Shown here piece by piece: positions 35,969-44,527 of a stretch of 64,000 bases of DNA. The notes beneath the pieces are model-generated. The model was not told the DNA's origin and made no database searches. It saw only the letters and a program-made list of their open reading frames with translations. The first letter of the stretch is position 1; each line of letters starts with the position of its first letter. A program made the position numbers and the translations under genes. The stretch comes from Mycetocola tolaasinivorans (GTDB lineage: Bacteria; Actinomycetota; Actinomycetes; Actinomycetales; Microbacteriaceae): positions 62,001 through 126,000 of the forward strand of contig NZ_RCUX01000003.1 in assembly GCF_003667565.1 (NCBI RefSeq). The letters are read 5' to 3'.

Positions 35969-36096
35969 AAGCGTGCTTCTCTCATCCAGACTCTCACTGT
36001 CGGTATCGGAATTTCACCGATTCGGCCCCACGGTTTCCCGTGGGGTTCGCGGACTATCACCGCCGGTTCGGAATTACACCGACCCCGGAGCACTCG
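35969..36096 (-). promoter_or_regulatory. FMN riboswitch (RFN element) controlling ribM
   Basis: On the minus strand the conserved RFN blocks appear in order: GGTCGGTGTAATTCCGAACC, GGCGGTGATAGTCCGCGA, a GC-rich variable hairpin (CCCCACGG/CCGTGGGG), GGTGAAATTCCGATACCGAC, AGTCTGGATGAGAGAAGCAC. The outer helix P1 is GTGCT (36089-36093) with AGCAC (35973-35977). Between the aptamer and the TTG start there is no T-run hairpin, so control of ribosome access rather than termination is likely. Confidence 0.96.
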
Positions 36097-36171
36097 TTCA
36101 GTCTAACGCGGGTGTTTGCCGAATTGTTCCCGGGTGACTCGGAGTGAAATCTGACGCGGGCTCGGCCTCTG

Positions 36172-36891
36172 CTAGGCGGCGGTGGGCGCGATGAGTTCGG
36201 GGCCGTTTCCGCGTACCGGGCCGACCCGATCGATGCGGAAGTCTTCGGCCCAGCGCGCGCCGGCTTCGGCGACGGTGCCGAGCAGGGCGGCGTCGCCGGC
36301 GACGGTGCTGTCGATCCAGGGGAGCCACAGATCGCGGGGGAGGAAGACGGGGTTGCGGTCGTGGATTTCGGCGAGACCCGGGGCGGTGGGCTGGGTCAGG
36401 ATGGTGGCGGTGAGGTGCCAGCGGGCGGGGTCGTTCTCCGGAAGGGCGGGGTCCGGCCACCAGGAGTAGAGCCCGGCGAACGCGGTGATCTCTCCCGAGG
36501 CGGGCCGGATGAAGTAGGGCACCTTGACGCCGTTCTCGGTGTGCCACTCGAAGTATCCGGTGGCAAACACCACGGCTCGGTGGTGTTTGACGGCGTTTTT
36601 GAACGTGGGTTTTTCGGCGGCGGTTTCGATCCGGGCGTTGAATGTGGGGAATTTAGGGCGCAGCGTTTCTGACCAGCGGGGAACGAGCGACCAGGATGCG
36701 TTTTCGAAGCGGAGTTCGCGGTTCAGCTCGGGCCGGGTGGCTTCGAGCAGGACCGGGATGTCCTGTGTGGGGGCGATGTTCCAGGATGGCTGCCACGACG
36801 GACGCCAGTCGGCGGGTGCACGCCCCGTTTCCTCGACGAACTCAACAATCATGTCGTTGATCTCACCGTCCATCGCGAATCTTCCGCACAT
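36172..36891 (-). CDS. SRAP/HMCES (YedK) family protein, shields abasic sites in DNA
   Basis: 239 residues starting MCGRFAM. Once Met is removed, Cys2 is the residue that forms a thiazolidine crosslink with abasic sites in single-stranded DNA. Other family marks are visible: NIAPTQDIPVL, WSLVPRWS with FPTFNARIETAAEKPTF, the active-site Glu in GYFEWH and His in EIHDRNPVFL. GGAG precedes ATG 36891; any longer reading adds a chain opposite the YchJ-like gene and can be rejected. The protein protects abasic sites at replication forks. It is divergent from the YchJ-like gene. Often damage-induced, but no SOS box was seen here. Confidence 0.93.
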   Translation of the reverse strand: MCGRFAMDGEINDMIVEFVEETGRAPADWRPSWQPSWNIAPTQDIPVLLEATRPELNRELRFENASWSLVPRWSETLRPKFPTFNARIETAAEKPTFKNAVKHHRAVVFATGYFEWHTENGVKVPYFIRPASGEITAFAGLYSWWPDPALPENDPARWHLTATILTQPTAPGLAEIHDRNPVFLPRDLWLPWIDSTVAGDAALLGTVAEAGARWAEDFRIDRVGPVRGNGPELIAPTAA

Positions 36892-36966
36892 GATGATCTC
36901 CAGTCTGTTGGTGCCCGTTGCCTGTGATTTTAGCCCCGGCTGCGGGTGGCGTGGGAGACTGGACTC

Positions 36967-37356
36967 ATGGACCCCACACACCGTTGCCCCTGCCTGAGTG
37001 GCCTCGCCTATGGTGAGTGCTGCGGTCGTGCCCATGCCGGAACCCCCGCGGCCACGGCCGAAGCCCTGATGCGTTCGCGCTTTTCGGCGTTTGCCGTGGG
37101 CGATGTGGACTACCTGCTGCACACCTGGCACCCGCACACCCGTCCAGGCTCGCTCGAGCTTGATCCCGACCTTCGCTGGTATCGCCTCGACATTGAGGGC
37201 ACCAGTGCCGGCGGCCCCCTCGATCGTGTCGGCACCGTGGAGTTCACCGCCTACTACCGCTCCGCCGATGGCAAGGGCACCCAGCACGAACGCAGCCACT
37301 TCACCCGAGAAAATGGCCGCTGGTACTACCGCGACGCCGACCCCACCCACCCCTAA
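36967..37356 (+). CDS. YchJ-like (UPF0225) protein with SEC-C zinc motif
   Basis: 129 residues. The N-terminal SEC-C motif CPCLSGLAYGECCGRAH binds zinc in related proteins; the rest is an NTF2-like domain (AEALMRSRFSAFAVGDVDYLLHTW through HERSHFTRENGRWYYRD). Such proteins are common and uncharacterised; SEC-C motifs occur in SecA and in proteins that bind other proteins. ATG 36967 precedes the motif directly; the in-frame start at 36946 lies closer to the divergent SRAP gene and adds seven residues. Function unknown. Confidence 0.85.
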   Translation: MDPTHRCPCLSGLAYGECCGRAHAGTPAATAEALMRSRFSAFAVGDVDYLLHTWHPHTRPGSLELDPDLRWYRLDIEGTSAGGPLDRVGTVEFTAYYRSADGKGTQHERSHFTRENGRWYYRDADPTHP

Positions 37357-37944
37357 CCCGCGCCCCGCACGCCCGGCCCTGGTGTGAGCCTCGTGCGCAT
37401 GCCGGTTGTGTTGCCCGCTATCAATCCGGGTGGCCGCGTACGTGGTACCCGCCGTATCCGGTGAACGGATGGGGACTGTCAGAGGGTGGGGTCGATCTTT
37501 GATGGTCTTTTTGACTACTCAATGACTGCTCAAGATGCGGAGTTTCGCCGGGTAATCCTGGTCGGCGGCAAACCGTGACGGTGGCTTACCGTGACGGTGG
37601 CATGACGCGACGGCAGAGCCGGTTTGAATCGTCAACGGTGTGTCAAGACAGGTGCTCCTCAAGATAGGGCCGCCTGAAGTTGGGGCCGCCTCAAAAGACC
37701 CAGTTTGGTCCGGTTTTGTGTTTGTCTCGTTCCCTCGTATCGGTGAGCGGAGGCATGACGTTCAGAACGGGGGGCGTCGATTTACAAGCTGAATTTGAGG
37801 TATCAAAAAGTGCTCAAAGAGCTAAGTCAGTGGAGACCTGGTCGGGTTTTCCGTCAGCAGGTCTCGCGGGGATGGTCATGAGTGCTCATTGAGTAGTCAT
37901 TTTGGGCAAGGTTTTCTGAGGGGGGGATTCTCGGGAGAATCCTG
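37357..37944. other. 588-bp non-coding stretch with short repeats
   Basis: I find no supported gene. The stretch has lower GC than its surroundings and several repeats: CCGTGACGGTGGC at 37573-37585 and again at 37589-37601; GGGCCGCCT at 37667-37675 and again at 37683-37691 (both pairs 16 bases apart); and a 14-bp inverted repeat at 37512-37525 and 37886-37899. A frame at 37680-37892 has no ribosome binding site and atypical composition. It leads into the HTH gene, whose first codons are themselves repetitive. Confidence 0.55.
37512..37899. repeat. 14-bp inverted repeats 388 bp apart
   Basis: TGACTACTCAATGA at 37512-37525 and its exact complement TCATTGAGTAGTCA at 37886-37899 enclose non-coding DNA. 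Similarity fades outside the 14 bases. This could be the remnant of a small non-autonomous element or paired regulator sites. No target-site duplication was found. Confidence 0.5.
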
Positions 37945-38940
37945 TTGGTTCCATTCCTCGACCGGGACCTGGACCGGGAACATGACCGGGACCGGGAACC
38001 GAAACCGGAACCGAAACGGGAACAGGAACCAAAACGGGAACCGGAAACGGAGCGGGAGTCGGCTGTCCGGGATGTCCCTGAAGCCTCGGTGTGGCGGGGG
38101 ATGCGTCGTCGGGCGGATACGATCACGCAGATGGGGGATGTGCGGGAAGCGCGCGTGGAACTCGGGCTGTCGCAGTCCGAGGCTGCGCGGCGAGCGTCGG
38201 TGAGTGTGGCGACCTGGCGACGCTTTGAGGGCGATCCGGGCAGTGTGAGTGCGCGCACTCGGCACGCGTGTGAGCGGGTTTTGGGGCGGGGCGACGGGGT
38301 GCACCTGGATTCCCAATCGGATCCCCTCGGGCAGGAGATGTTTTCGATCCCGTGGGTGCAATCCCCATACTTCTCGCCACGGCAGGCGGCCGCGGTTGCG
38401 AGCGTTATGGACGACTGGACGCACCACGACCTCGACCAGTGGATCCGAATCCCGAACGCGAGCCCGCTACACACCATTCCGCCGTTTTCCGAGTTCGATA
38501 TCCGCGTGATGATTACCATCGGCGAGAATCGGGCATACGCGGCAGCGGTGAGGGAACGCTGCCGACACCTCTCGGTCAGAATCCAGCGCGGAGGCCTCCC
38601 GTTTGGGTGCACCGGGCCGTATATCGACGAGCCGATTTTCGGGGCGACCGTGCTCCGTGCGCCAACAATTCCCCGAAACACACCAGAACTATTTGATGCG
38701 CTGCCCGAGGGGATCAATCGCACCGATGGCGCGGGCCAGCTGCGCGGAGACCACCGATGGGCACACCTGGACCGGGCATTCAGCGAACTCGCGGAAGAAT
38801 CGGCCTGGGGGCAGAAACTCGGCTGTATTCCGTGGGATGCGCCCCTGCACCCGGACCACGCCGAGCTACCGGCCCTGCTCGCCGCGCATCACCCGCACAC
38901 GTGGCTCGACGCGAGGCCGGATTCGATAGCGGATCACTAG
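37945..38940 (+). CDS. HTH (XRE-like) protein of unknown function
   Basis: 331 residues from TTG 37945 (GGGAG about 8 bases upstream); ATG 38101 is the next good start and would remove a highly charged Asp/Arg/Glu/Pro-rich leader (DREHDRDREPKPEPK) encoded by imperfect 6-bp repeats. Residues about 64-113 form an XRE-type helix-turn-helix: VREARVELGLSQSEAARRAS then VATWRRFEG. The remaining 215 residues (EMFSIPWVQSPYFSPRQA onward) match no family I know; His/Trp/Pro are frequent. It ends 4 nt inside the convergent FUSC gene. Codon use is ordinary, so the C-terminal part is probably real coding sequence. No partner gene is apparent. Confidence 0.6.
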   Translation: MVPFLDRDLDREHDRDREPKPEPKREQEPKREPETERESAVRDVPEASVWRGMRRRADTITQMGDVREARVELGLSQSEAARRASVSVATWRRFEGDPGSVSARTRHACERVLGRGDGVHLDSQSDPLGQEMFSIPWVQSPYFSPRQAAAVASVMDDWTHHDLDQWIRIPNASPLHTIPPFSEFDIRVMITIGENRAYAAAVRERCRHLSVRIQRGGLPFGCTGPYIDEPIFGATVLRAPTIPRNTPELFDALPEGINRTDGAGQLRGDHRWAHLDRAFSELAEESAWGQKLGCIPWDAPLHPDHAELPALLAAHHPHTWLDARPDSIADH

Positions 38941-39980
38941 GCGTCGCCCGTGATCTCCTCGCGGACGCGGCGAAGGTCTTCCATGAGGGAGCCGATCAGG
39001 ATCCAGTGCAGCGGGTTTGGCTTGTGCACCGTAATCGGCGCGGTGAGGAGTGGCTCCTCCACCGGAACCGAGAGGTCGGGGTCGCGGCCGTCAATGATGC
39101 GAGCATCGGCGAGGAGGCGCAGATCGTGCGCCGCGCGCGAGAGTTCCTGGGCGATCGCGCGCACCGTGGGTTCGTCACCAAGGTCATCGTCATAGTGATC
39201 GTGGAACGCGCGGCTCATACCCACCACGCGGTTTGTGAGCGCGCTCAGGGTCTGAATCAGAGCCTTCGTTTCCATCAGGCGATCCCGATGATTGCTCCGC
39301 CGTGGATTCAGCGTTAGCGACTCCTCACCCAACCGAATCGCCGCGAGTGCCTTGTCTCGCATCGGACGAAGCAGCCGCGCCGAAATCATCAGCGAATCGA
39401 GCTGCGCGCGCGTCTGCTTTGCCGGCAGGGCCGCCGCCAACTCGTCCAGCTGCGCCGCCACGGCCTCGGCCAGCTGGGCGGCCTCACGCTGTGCCGGTGC
39501 CAGAATCACCGGTGGAACGATCGCCGCGTTGATCAGAAAACCAATCGCGACACCGATGAGGGTTTCCAGGATTCGATGCCACGCATAGTCCGGCGTCGCC
39601 GCCCCGATCGAAAGCACCAGCATTGCGCTAATCGGGATCTGATTCGACGAGCCCGGGGAGAGCCGGAACGCCCAGGCCACCATGATCGAGAGCACAATGG
39701 CCAGCAGGATCGCCCAGCTCTGCAGACCAAAAACCAGGTTCACCCCGGTCGCGATCAGCACCCCGCCAACAACGCCGATGCTGCGCTCGATCGCCTTACC
39801 GGCCGACTGGTGCAGGCTCGGCTGCACCACGAGCAGCGCACCCACCGCCGCAAACACCGGCATCTGTGAGGGCAATACTGCCGAGGCTACATACCAGGCG
39901 ACCACCGTTGCAATCGACGTCTTGAGCGCCTGGAGCAGGGGGATGCGCGCACTCGTACGAATCAAAGAGGTCAGCCGCAT
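38937..39980 (-). CDS. FUSC-type aromatic-acid exporter-like membrane protein
   Basis: About 347 residues. Six membrane helices (ALKTSIATVVAWYVASAVL, FAAVGALLVVQPSLHQSAGK and so on) are followed by a 170-residue cytoplasmic helical domain: the ArAE/FUSC layout, one half-size unit. Relatives export aromatic acids or act as osmotic relief proteins. ATG 39980 is favoured because TACTCT (39988-39993) stands 7 bases upstream as a -10 of a leaderless promoter; GTG 40004 would add eight residues. Its 3' end overlaps the HTH gene by 4 nt tail-to-tail. Substrate unknown. Confidence 0.8.
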   Translation of the reverse strand: MRLTSLIRTSARIPLLQALKTSIATVVAWYVASAVLPSQMPVFAAVGALLVVQPSLHQSAGKAIERSIGVVGGVLIATGVNLVFGLQSWAILLAIVLSIMVAWAFRLSPGSSNQIPISAMLVLSIGAATPDYAWHRILETLIGVAIGFLINAAIVPPVILAPAQREAAQLAEAVAAQLDELAAALPAKQTRAQLDSLMISARLLRPMRDKALAAIRLGEESLTLNPRRSNHRDRLMETKALIQTLSALTNRVVGMSRAFHDHYDDDLGDEPTVRAIAQELSRAAHDLRLLADARIIDGRDPDLSVPVEEPLLTAPITVHKPNPLHWILIGSLMEDLRRVREEITGDA

Positions 39981-40067
39981 GCTGTTTAGAGTAGCCGATG
40001 CCACCTGCGTGCTACCGGGGCGTGTCGCGAAGGTCGCGTCACCCCGCTCCTGATGCGCGGCCGGGGA

Positions 40068-41147
40068 CTAGTCCGGCAGGTGCGCGTTCTTCAGCAGCGC
40101 GAGCAGGCCCGCGCCATCCGGAGCCGACAGGCGCAGCACGCCGTCGCTCTCGGTATCTTCGGCATCGTCGTGCCGACTACGGCCACCCGCAAGCACGGCC
40201 TCGCCGGTAGACATTCGGCGAATCGCAATCGCCCGTACCTGCCCGGGGTGAGCCTGAGAGAAGTCGCGATAGAGGTCCTCGTCATGCTGGCCGTCGTCGC
40301 CCACGAGCAGCCACCGAATGTTCGGGAACTCGCTCGCCAGACGATCAAGATTCTGCACCTTGTGGTCGCGTCCGCTGCGGAACCAGCGGTCCACGGTGGG
40401 GCCCCAGTCGGTTAGGAGCAGCGCTCCGGCCGGATAGAGGTTGCGCGACATGAAGCGATTCAGCGTTGGCGCAACGTTCCACGCACCCGTGGAGAGGTAG
40501 ATGATGGGGGAGCCCGGCCGCGCGTGCACCATGCGATCCAGGAACACGGCCATACCCGGAACGGGGACCCGCGCGTGCTCATCCAAGACAAAGGTGTTCC
40601 ACGCGGCCACGAGCGGACGCGGCAGCGCCGTGACCATGACCGTATCGTCCACATCGCAGATCACGCCAAAGCGTGCGGCGGGATCCACGATAAAAACGTC
40701 GGCGGGAACCGGGGCGGAACCCTCGGTGGCCAGGGTGATGCGCTGCCAGCCGGGAGCAAGCTCGGCGGGGATCACCGCGTCAATCAGACCGCCGCGATCG
40801 GCGCTCAGGCGGTGCTCAACGCCGGCTACCGTCACGATGACCTCGGCATCCACCACCGGAACGGTGATGAACGAGCGCCAGCCGCGAATGCGGCGCGAGG
40901 AGTTCTGCTCGAGGGTCTGCGGGTGCTCGGTGCCGCGGCTCAGCAGCACACGGCAGAGGACGCGCACCCAGGTGGTCGAACCATAACCGGTGTAGGGAAC
41001 CACCGTTCCGCGCCAGCCACGCTTACGCCCGCGGCGTTCGCGCCAGGCCAGAATGGCGTCGTCAATTCTGGCGGCGCGATGAATGGTAGCCGAGACCATC
41101 GCGGAGGGGGAGTGACGTGCGGTGTCGTCATGGTCAGGCGTGGGCAC
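40068..41147 (-). CDS. App1-type phosphatase domain protein (DUF2183)
   Basis: 359 residues. The haloacid-dehalogenase-like motif FGVICDVDDTVMVT supplies the DxDxT nucleophile, followed by PGSPIIYLSTGAWN and LLVGDDGQHDEDLY, exactly the order in the APP1 domain of yeast phosphatidate phosphatase. An N-terminal beta-rich region (GYGSTTWVRVLCRVLLSRG to APVPADVFIVDPAARFG) precedes it, as in other bacterial members. Expected activity is phosphatidate or related phosphate-ester hydrolysis. It starts at GTG 41147, 12 bases after the DedA gene, so the two membrane-lipid genes form an operon. Confidence 0.87.
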   Translation of the reverse strand: MPTPDHDDTARHSPSAMVSATIHRAARIDDAILAWRERRGRKRGWRGTVVPYTGYGSTTWVRVLCRVLLSRGTEHPQTLEQNSSRRIRGWRSFITVPVVDAEVIVTVAGVEHRLSADRGGLIDAVIPAELAPGWQRITLATEGSAPVPADVFIVDPAARFGVICDVDDTVMVTALPRPLVAAWNTFVLDEHARVPVPGMAVFLDRMVHARPGSPIIYLSTGAWNVAPTLNRFMSRNLYPAGALLLTDWGPTVDRWFRSGRDHKVQNLDRLASEFPNIRWLLVGDDGQHDEDLYRDFSQAHPGQVRAIAIRRMSTGEAVLAGGRSRHDDAEDTESDGVLRLSAPDGAGLLALLKNAHLPD

Positions 41148-41159
41148 GGACCAATTCTG

Positions 41160-41825
41160 TCATGCTTTGTCGTCCTCCGGTGCGTCGGTGCCGTCAATAT
41201 GCGCAGCCTCGCGTCGCCCGATGAACTTTTTGATCAAGTAGACGGCCAGCAGGAACACGGCGATGATGCCCACAAAAATGTATCCGGCACCGTGCAGTTG
41301 ATCGGCGAGCTGCCGATACGTTCCGGCGGCGGCGGAGGCCACACCCACGTAGGCGAGCGCCCAGATTACGCAGGCCGGGATGGTCCAGGCGAGGAAGCGA
41401 CGGTAGGTCATCCGGCTCATTCCCACGGTCAGGGGAATGAGGGAGTGGAGGACAGGGAGGAAACGCGAGAGGAAAACGGCGATGCCACCGCGGCGATCGA
41501 GGTAGTTTTCGGCGCGCCGCCAATTGTCTTCGCCGATGCGGCGGCCGATCCAGCTGCGCCGAATGCGCGGGCCGAACGTGCGCCCGAGCCAGAAGCCGAT
41601 GGACTCGCCAAGGAGAGCGCCAACGATGATCGCGAGGACCATGGACACGAATTCTACCGGCCCACTCACAGCCGTGGAGGCGACAATGACTATGGTGTCC
41701 CCGGGCACAATGAGTCCCACCAGCACGCTGGTTTCGAGCATCATCCCGATGCCCGCGAGAAGCGTGCGCAGTACCGGGTCAACGCTTTGGACGAGGTCGA
41801 GAAGTCCGCCGAGGAAATCGTTCAC
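41160..41825 (-). CDS. DedA-family membrane protein
   Basis: 221 residues. DedA marks are present: ETSVLVGLIVPGDTIVIVAS, GALLGESIGFWLGRTFG and FLSRFLPVLHSLIPLTVGMSRM with the conserved Arg. These proteins flip undecaprenyl phosphate or phospholipids across the membrane. TAGATT (41832-41837) stands 6 bases before GTG 41825; the AGGGGA between could also bind ribosomes. Upstream gene of a pair with the App1-type phosphatase, which suggests a lipid recycling role. Confidence 0.9.
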   Translation of the reverse strand: MNDFLGGLLDLVQSVDPVLRTLLAGIGMMLETSVLVGLIVPGDTIVIVASTAVSGPVEFVSMVLAIIVGALLGESIGFWLGRTFGPRIRRSWIGRRIGEDNWRRAENYLDRRGGIAVFLSRFLPVLHSLIPLTVGMSRMTYRRFLAWTIPACVIWALAYVGVASAAAGTYRQLADQLHGAGYIFVGIIAVFLLAVYLIKKFIGRREAAHIDGTDAPEDDKA

Positions 41826-41938
41826 TCCCCTAATCTACGGCAGTTACCCCCGCTGTAGATGAATCCGTCACCCAATGAGGGGGAGCGGTGGCACCCATTT
41901 CGGGGATTGCGACACCGTGTCGGTTAATATGCGAAACG

Positions 41939-41973
41939 TGTGGTCAGACCACAGGGTCAAAACATGCTAGTGT
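41939..41973 (+). promoter_or_regulatory. cydABDC promoter with palindromic operator
   Basis: TGTGGTC, A, GACCACA (41939-41953) is a perfect palindrome. A TAGTGT -10 candidate is at 41968-41973; its -35 position would fall inside the palindrome. A further TGTGAG...CTCACCACA dyad lies just downstream. A redox (Rex-like) or cAMP-type regulator would fit, but neither consensus matches exactly. The rest of 41826-42078 shows no gene. Confidence 0.55.
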
Positions 41974-42078
41974 GAGGGTCAACAAGACAGGTCTCACCAC
42001 AGGAATTACCTCCCTGCACGGAGCTGACGGTCGCTTAGTCCACGTAGTCGTCTTGCGTAAACCAGGAGCGTTTGTGAC

Positions 42079-43488
42079 ATGAACGAAATTCTCGATCCGC
42101 TGATACTGTCCAGGTGGCAGTTCGGTCTCACCACCGTGTATCACTTCCTGTTTGTCCCCTTGACCATCGGTCTGGCAACCACCGTTGCCATCTTCCAGAC
42201 CGCCTGGTACCGGACCGGCAAGGTGCACTACCTGCAGCTCACCCAGTTCTTCGGCAAGATCTTCATGATCAACTTCGCCATGGGCGTGGTCACCGGTATC
42301 GTGCAGGAGTTCCAGTTCGGTATGAACTGGTCCACCTACTCCCGCTTCGTGGGTGACGTCTTCGGTGCCCCGCTGGCGCTGGAGGGTCTGCTCGCGTTCT
42401 TCTTCGAGGCCACGTTCATCGGCGTCTGGATCTTCGGCTGGAATAAGCTCTCGCCGAAGCTCCACCTCGCCTCGATCTGGTGCGTCGCCTTCGCGACCGC
42501 CCTGTCTGCCTACTTCATCATCGCCGCCAACGCGTTCATGCAGAACCCGGTTGGCTACCAGATCAACGCCGAAAAGGGGCGCGCCGAGCTCACCAGCATT
42601 GGTGACCTGCTCACCAACCCGGTGGCCCTCGCCGCATTCCCGCACACCATCGCCGCGTGTTTCATGGTGAGTGCCGGTCTGATCGTCGCGGTTGCCGCCT
42701 ACCACCTGTCGCGTAACCAGCACCTCGACACCATGCGTCCGGCCCTCAAGTTTGGTCTCTGGACCATGCTCGGTGCCGGTGCGGCCACGATGTTCTTCGG
42801 TGACCAGCTCTCGCTCGCCATGGTCGCGACCCAGCCGATGAAAATGGCCGCCGCCGAGGCGCTCTACAACACCGCCACCGGTGCTGACGCCTCGTTCTCG
42901 ATCTTCACCTTCGGAACGCCGGACGGCCAGCACGAGCTGTTCTCCATCCGCGTGCCGTACCTGCTCTCGCTGCTGTCCACCCACTCGTTCGATGGAACGG
43001 TTGAGGGTATCCGCGAGCTCCAGGCCGCCTACTCGACCAAGTTCGGTCCGGGCACCTACTCGCCGACCATCTGGATCACCTACTGGGCGTTCCGTTGGAT
43101 GATCGGTCTGGGCCTGTACCACATGCTCGTCGCCGCCGTCGGTCTGTTCGTCACCCGCAAGGGTCGCAGCCCCAAGCGCTGGGTCTGGCGTGTCGCCATC
43201 TGGTCCTTCCCGGCCTCGCTGCTCGCGATGTCCGTCGGATGGGTCTTCACCGAAATGGGTCGCCAGCCGTGGATCGTGTTTGGTCTGCTCAAGACCGAGG
43301 ACGCCGTATCGCCCGAGCTCACCGGTGTGCAGGTATTGATCTCCCTGATCGGATTCACGATCGTCTACGGTGCTCTCGCCGTGGTGGAGTTCGGCCTCAT
43401 CAAGAAGGCAGCCGTCGCCGGTCCCGCACCGGTGGAAACCGCAGATGACGGCTCGGACACCCCGGTGCCCACCGCGACGGTCTACTAG
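42079..43488 (+). CDS. cydA: Cytochrome bd quinol oxidase subunit I
   Basis: 469 residues, short Q-loop type as usual in actinobacteria. About nine membrane helices. The N-terminal SRWQFGLTTVYHFLFVPLTIG carries the haem b595 ligand His22; EATFIGVWIFGW, WTMLGAGAATMFFGDQLS and the C-terminal GRQPWIVFGLLKTEDAVS are family signatures. With CydB it oxidises menaquinol and reduces oxygen with high affinity, helping under low oxygen or oxidative stress. It heads cydABDC; the promoter palindrome lies about 130 bases upstream. Confidence 0.98.
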   Translation: MNEILDPLILSRWQFGLTTVYHFLFVPLTIGLATTVAIFQTAWYRTGKVHYLQLTQFFGKIFMINFAMGVVTGIVQEFQFGMNWSTYSRFVGDVFGAPLALEGLLAFFFEATFIGVWIFGWNKLSPKLHLASIWCVAFATALSAYFIIAANAFMQNPVGYQINAEKGRAELTSIGDLLTNPVALAAFPHTIAACFMVSAGLIVAVAAYHLSRNQHLDTMRPALKFGLWTMLGAGAATMFFGDQLSLAMVATQPMKMAAAEALYNTATGADASFSIFTFGTPDGQHELFSIRVPYLLSLLSTHSFDGTVEGIRELQAAYSTKFGPGTYSPTIWITYWAFRWMIGLGLYHMLVAAVGLFVTRKGRSPKRWVWRVAIWSFPASLLAMSVGWVFTEMGRQPWIVFGLLKTEDAVSPELTGVQVLISLIGFTIVYGALAVVEFGLIKKAAVAGPAPVETADDGSDTPVPTATVY

Positions 43489-43503
43489 GTAAGGGAAACC
43501 ATT

Positions 43504-44514
43504 ATGGATCTTGCAGTTCTCTGGTTCTGGATCGTCGGTGCCCTGTTCATCGGCTACTTCATCCTCGACGGATTCGACTTCGGTGTCGGCATCTCGCTGC
43601 CCTTCCTCGGGAAGAAAGACTCTGAGCGTCGCGTTCTGATCAACACCATCGGCCCGGTATGGGATCTCAACGAGACCTGGGTCATCGTGGCCGGTGCGTG
43701 TCTGTTCGCGGCGTTCCCCGAGTGGTACGCCACACTGTTCGCCGGGTTCTACCTGCCGCTCTTCCTCATCCTGATTGCGCTGATTCTGCGCGGTGTCTCG
43801 TTCGAGTACCGCCACCAGCGCAAGCACGAGAGCTGGAAGCGCGCGTTCGACACCATGATCTTTGTCGGATCGGTTGTCCCGGCCCTGCTCTGGGGTGTCG
43901 CATTCGCAAACGTCGTTCGCGGTGTCCCGCTGAACGAGAAGTTCGACTACGTGGGTGGGTTCTGGAACCTCCTGAACCCCTACGCGCTGCTCGGCGGTAT
44001 CACCACGCTGCTGCTGTTCTTCCTCAGCGGGCTGTACTTCATCCTGCTGAAGACCGACGGTGAGCTGCACGCTCGGGCCCAGAAGCTCGCGGTGAAGGTG
44101 GGCATCATCACCATCGTTGTCGCGGCCAGCTTCCTGGTCTGGACGATCATCATGTCCGAGTTCAAACTCGCCACGATCGTCTGCTCGGCCATCGCCGCGG
44201 TAGCGCTGATCGGTGCCGTTGCCCTCAACTACCTCCGCAAGGAGGGACTGAGCTTCGCCGCCGTCGCCGTGACCGTCGCCGCCGCCGTGCTGACCCTGTT
44301 CGTGACGCTGTTCCCGAACGTGATGCCCTCGACCATCGACCCGGCCACCAACAGCCTGACGATCGAGAACGCGTCCTCCTCGGCCTACACGCTCGAGTTC
44401 ATGACCTGGGTTGCCGTGATCGCCCTGCCCCTGATCCTGCTCTACCAGGGCTGGACCTACTGGGTCTTCCGCAAGCGGATTACCCACGCGACGATCGAGG
44501 CCGCGGCCCACTAG
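43504..44514 (+). CDS. cydB: Cytochrome bd quinol oxidase subunit II
   Basis: 336 residues with eight to nine helices. The start FWIVGALFIGYFILDGFDFGVG is the CydB hallmark; GPVWDLNETWVIVAGACLFAAFP and SFEYRHQRKHESWKRAFD follow. It pairs with CydA and is needed for haem insertion. It lies 15 bases after cydA with AAGGGAAA as ribosome binding site. Confidence 0.98.
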   Translation: MDLAVLWFWIVGALFIGYFILDGFDFGVGISLPFLGKKDSERRVLINTIGPVWDLNETWVIVAGACLFAAFPEWYATLFAGFYLPLFLILIALILRGVSFEYRHQRKHESWKRAFDTMIFVGSVVPALLWGVAFANVVRGVPLNEKFDYVGGFWNLLNPYALLGGITTLLLFFLSGLYFILLKTDGELHARAQKLAVKVGIITIVVAASFLVWTIIMSEFKLATIVCSAIAAVALIGAVALNYLRKEGLSFAAVAVTVAAAVLTLFVTLFPNVMPSTIDPATNSLTIENASSSAYTLEFMTWVAVIALPLILLYQGWTYWVFRKRITHATIEAAAH

Positions 44515-44527
44515 GGTCCAATTCACG

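Noticed and set aside
37680-37892. 70-codon frame in the repeat-rich spacer
   Set aside because: No ribosome binding site, atypical composition, no recognisable domain; it overlaps the short repeats.
41944-44526. 860-codon antisense frame opposite cydAB
   Set aside because: It mirrors cydA and cydB codon by codon, has the His/Gly/Glu/Arg-rich composition typical of the reverse strand of GC-rich genes, and matches no family.
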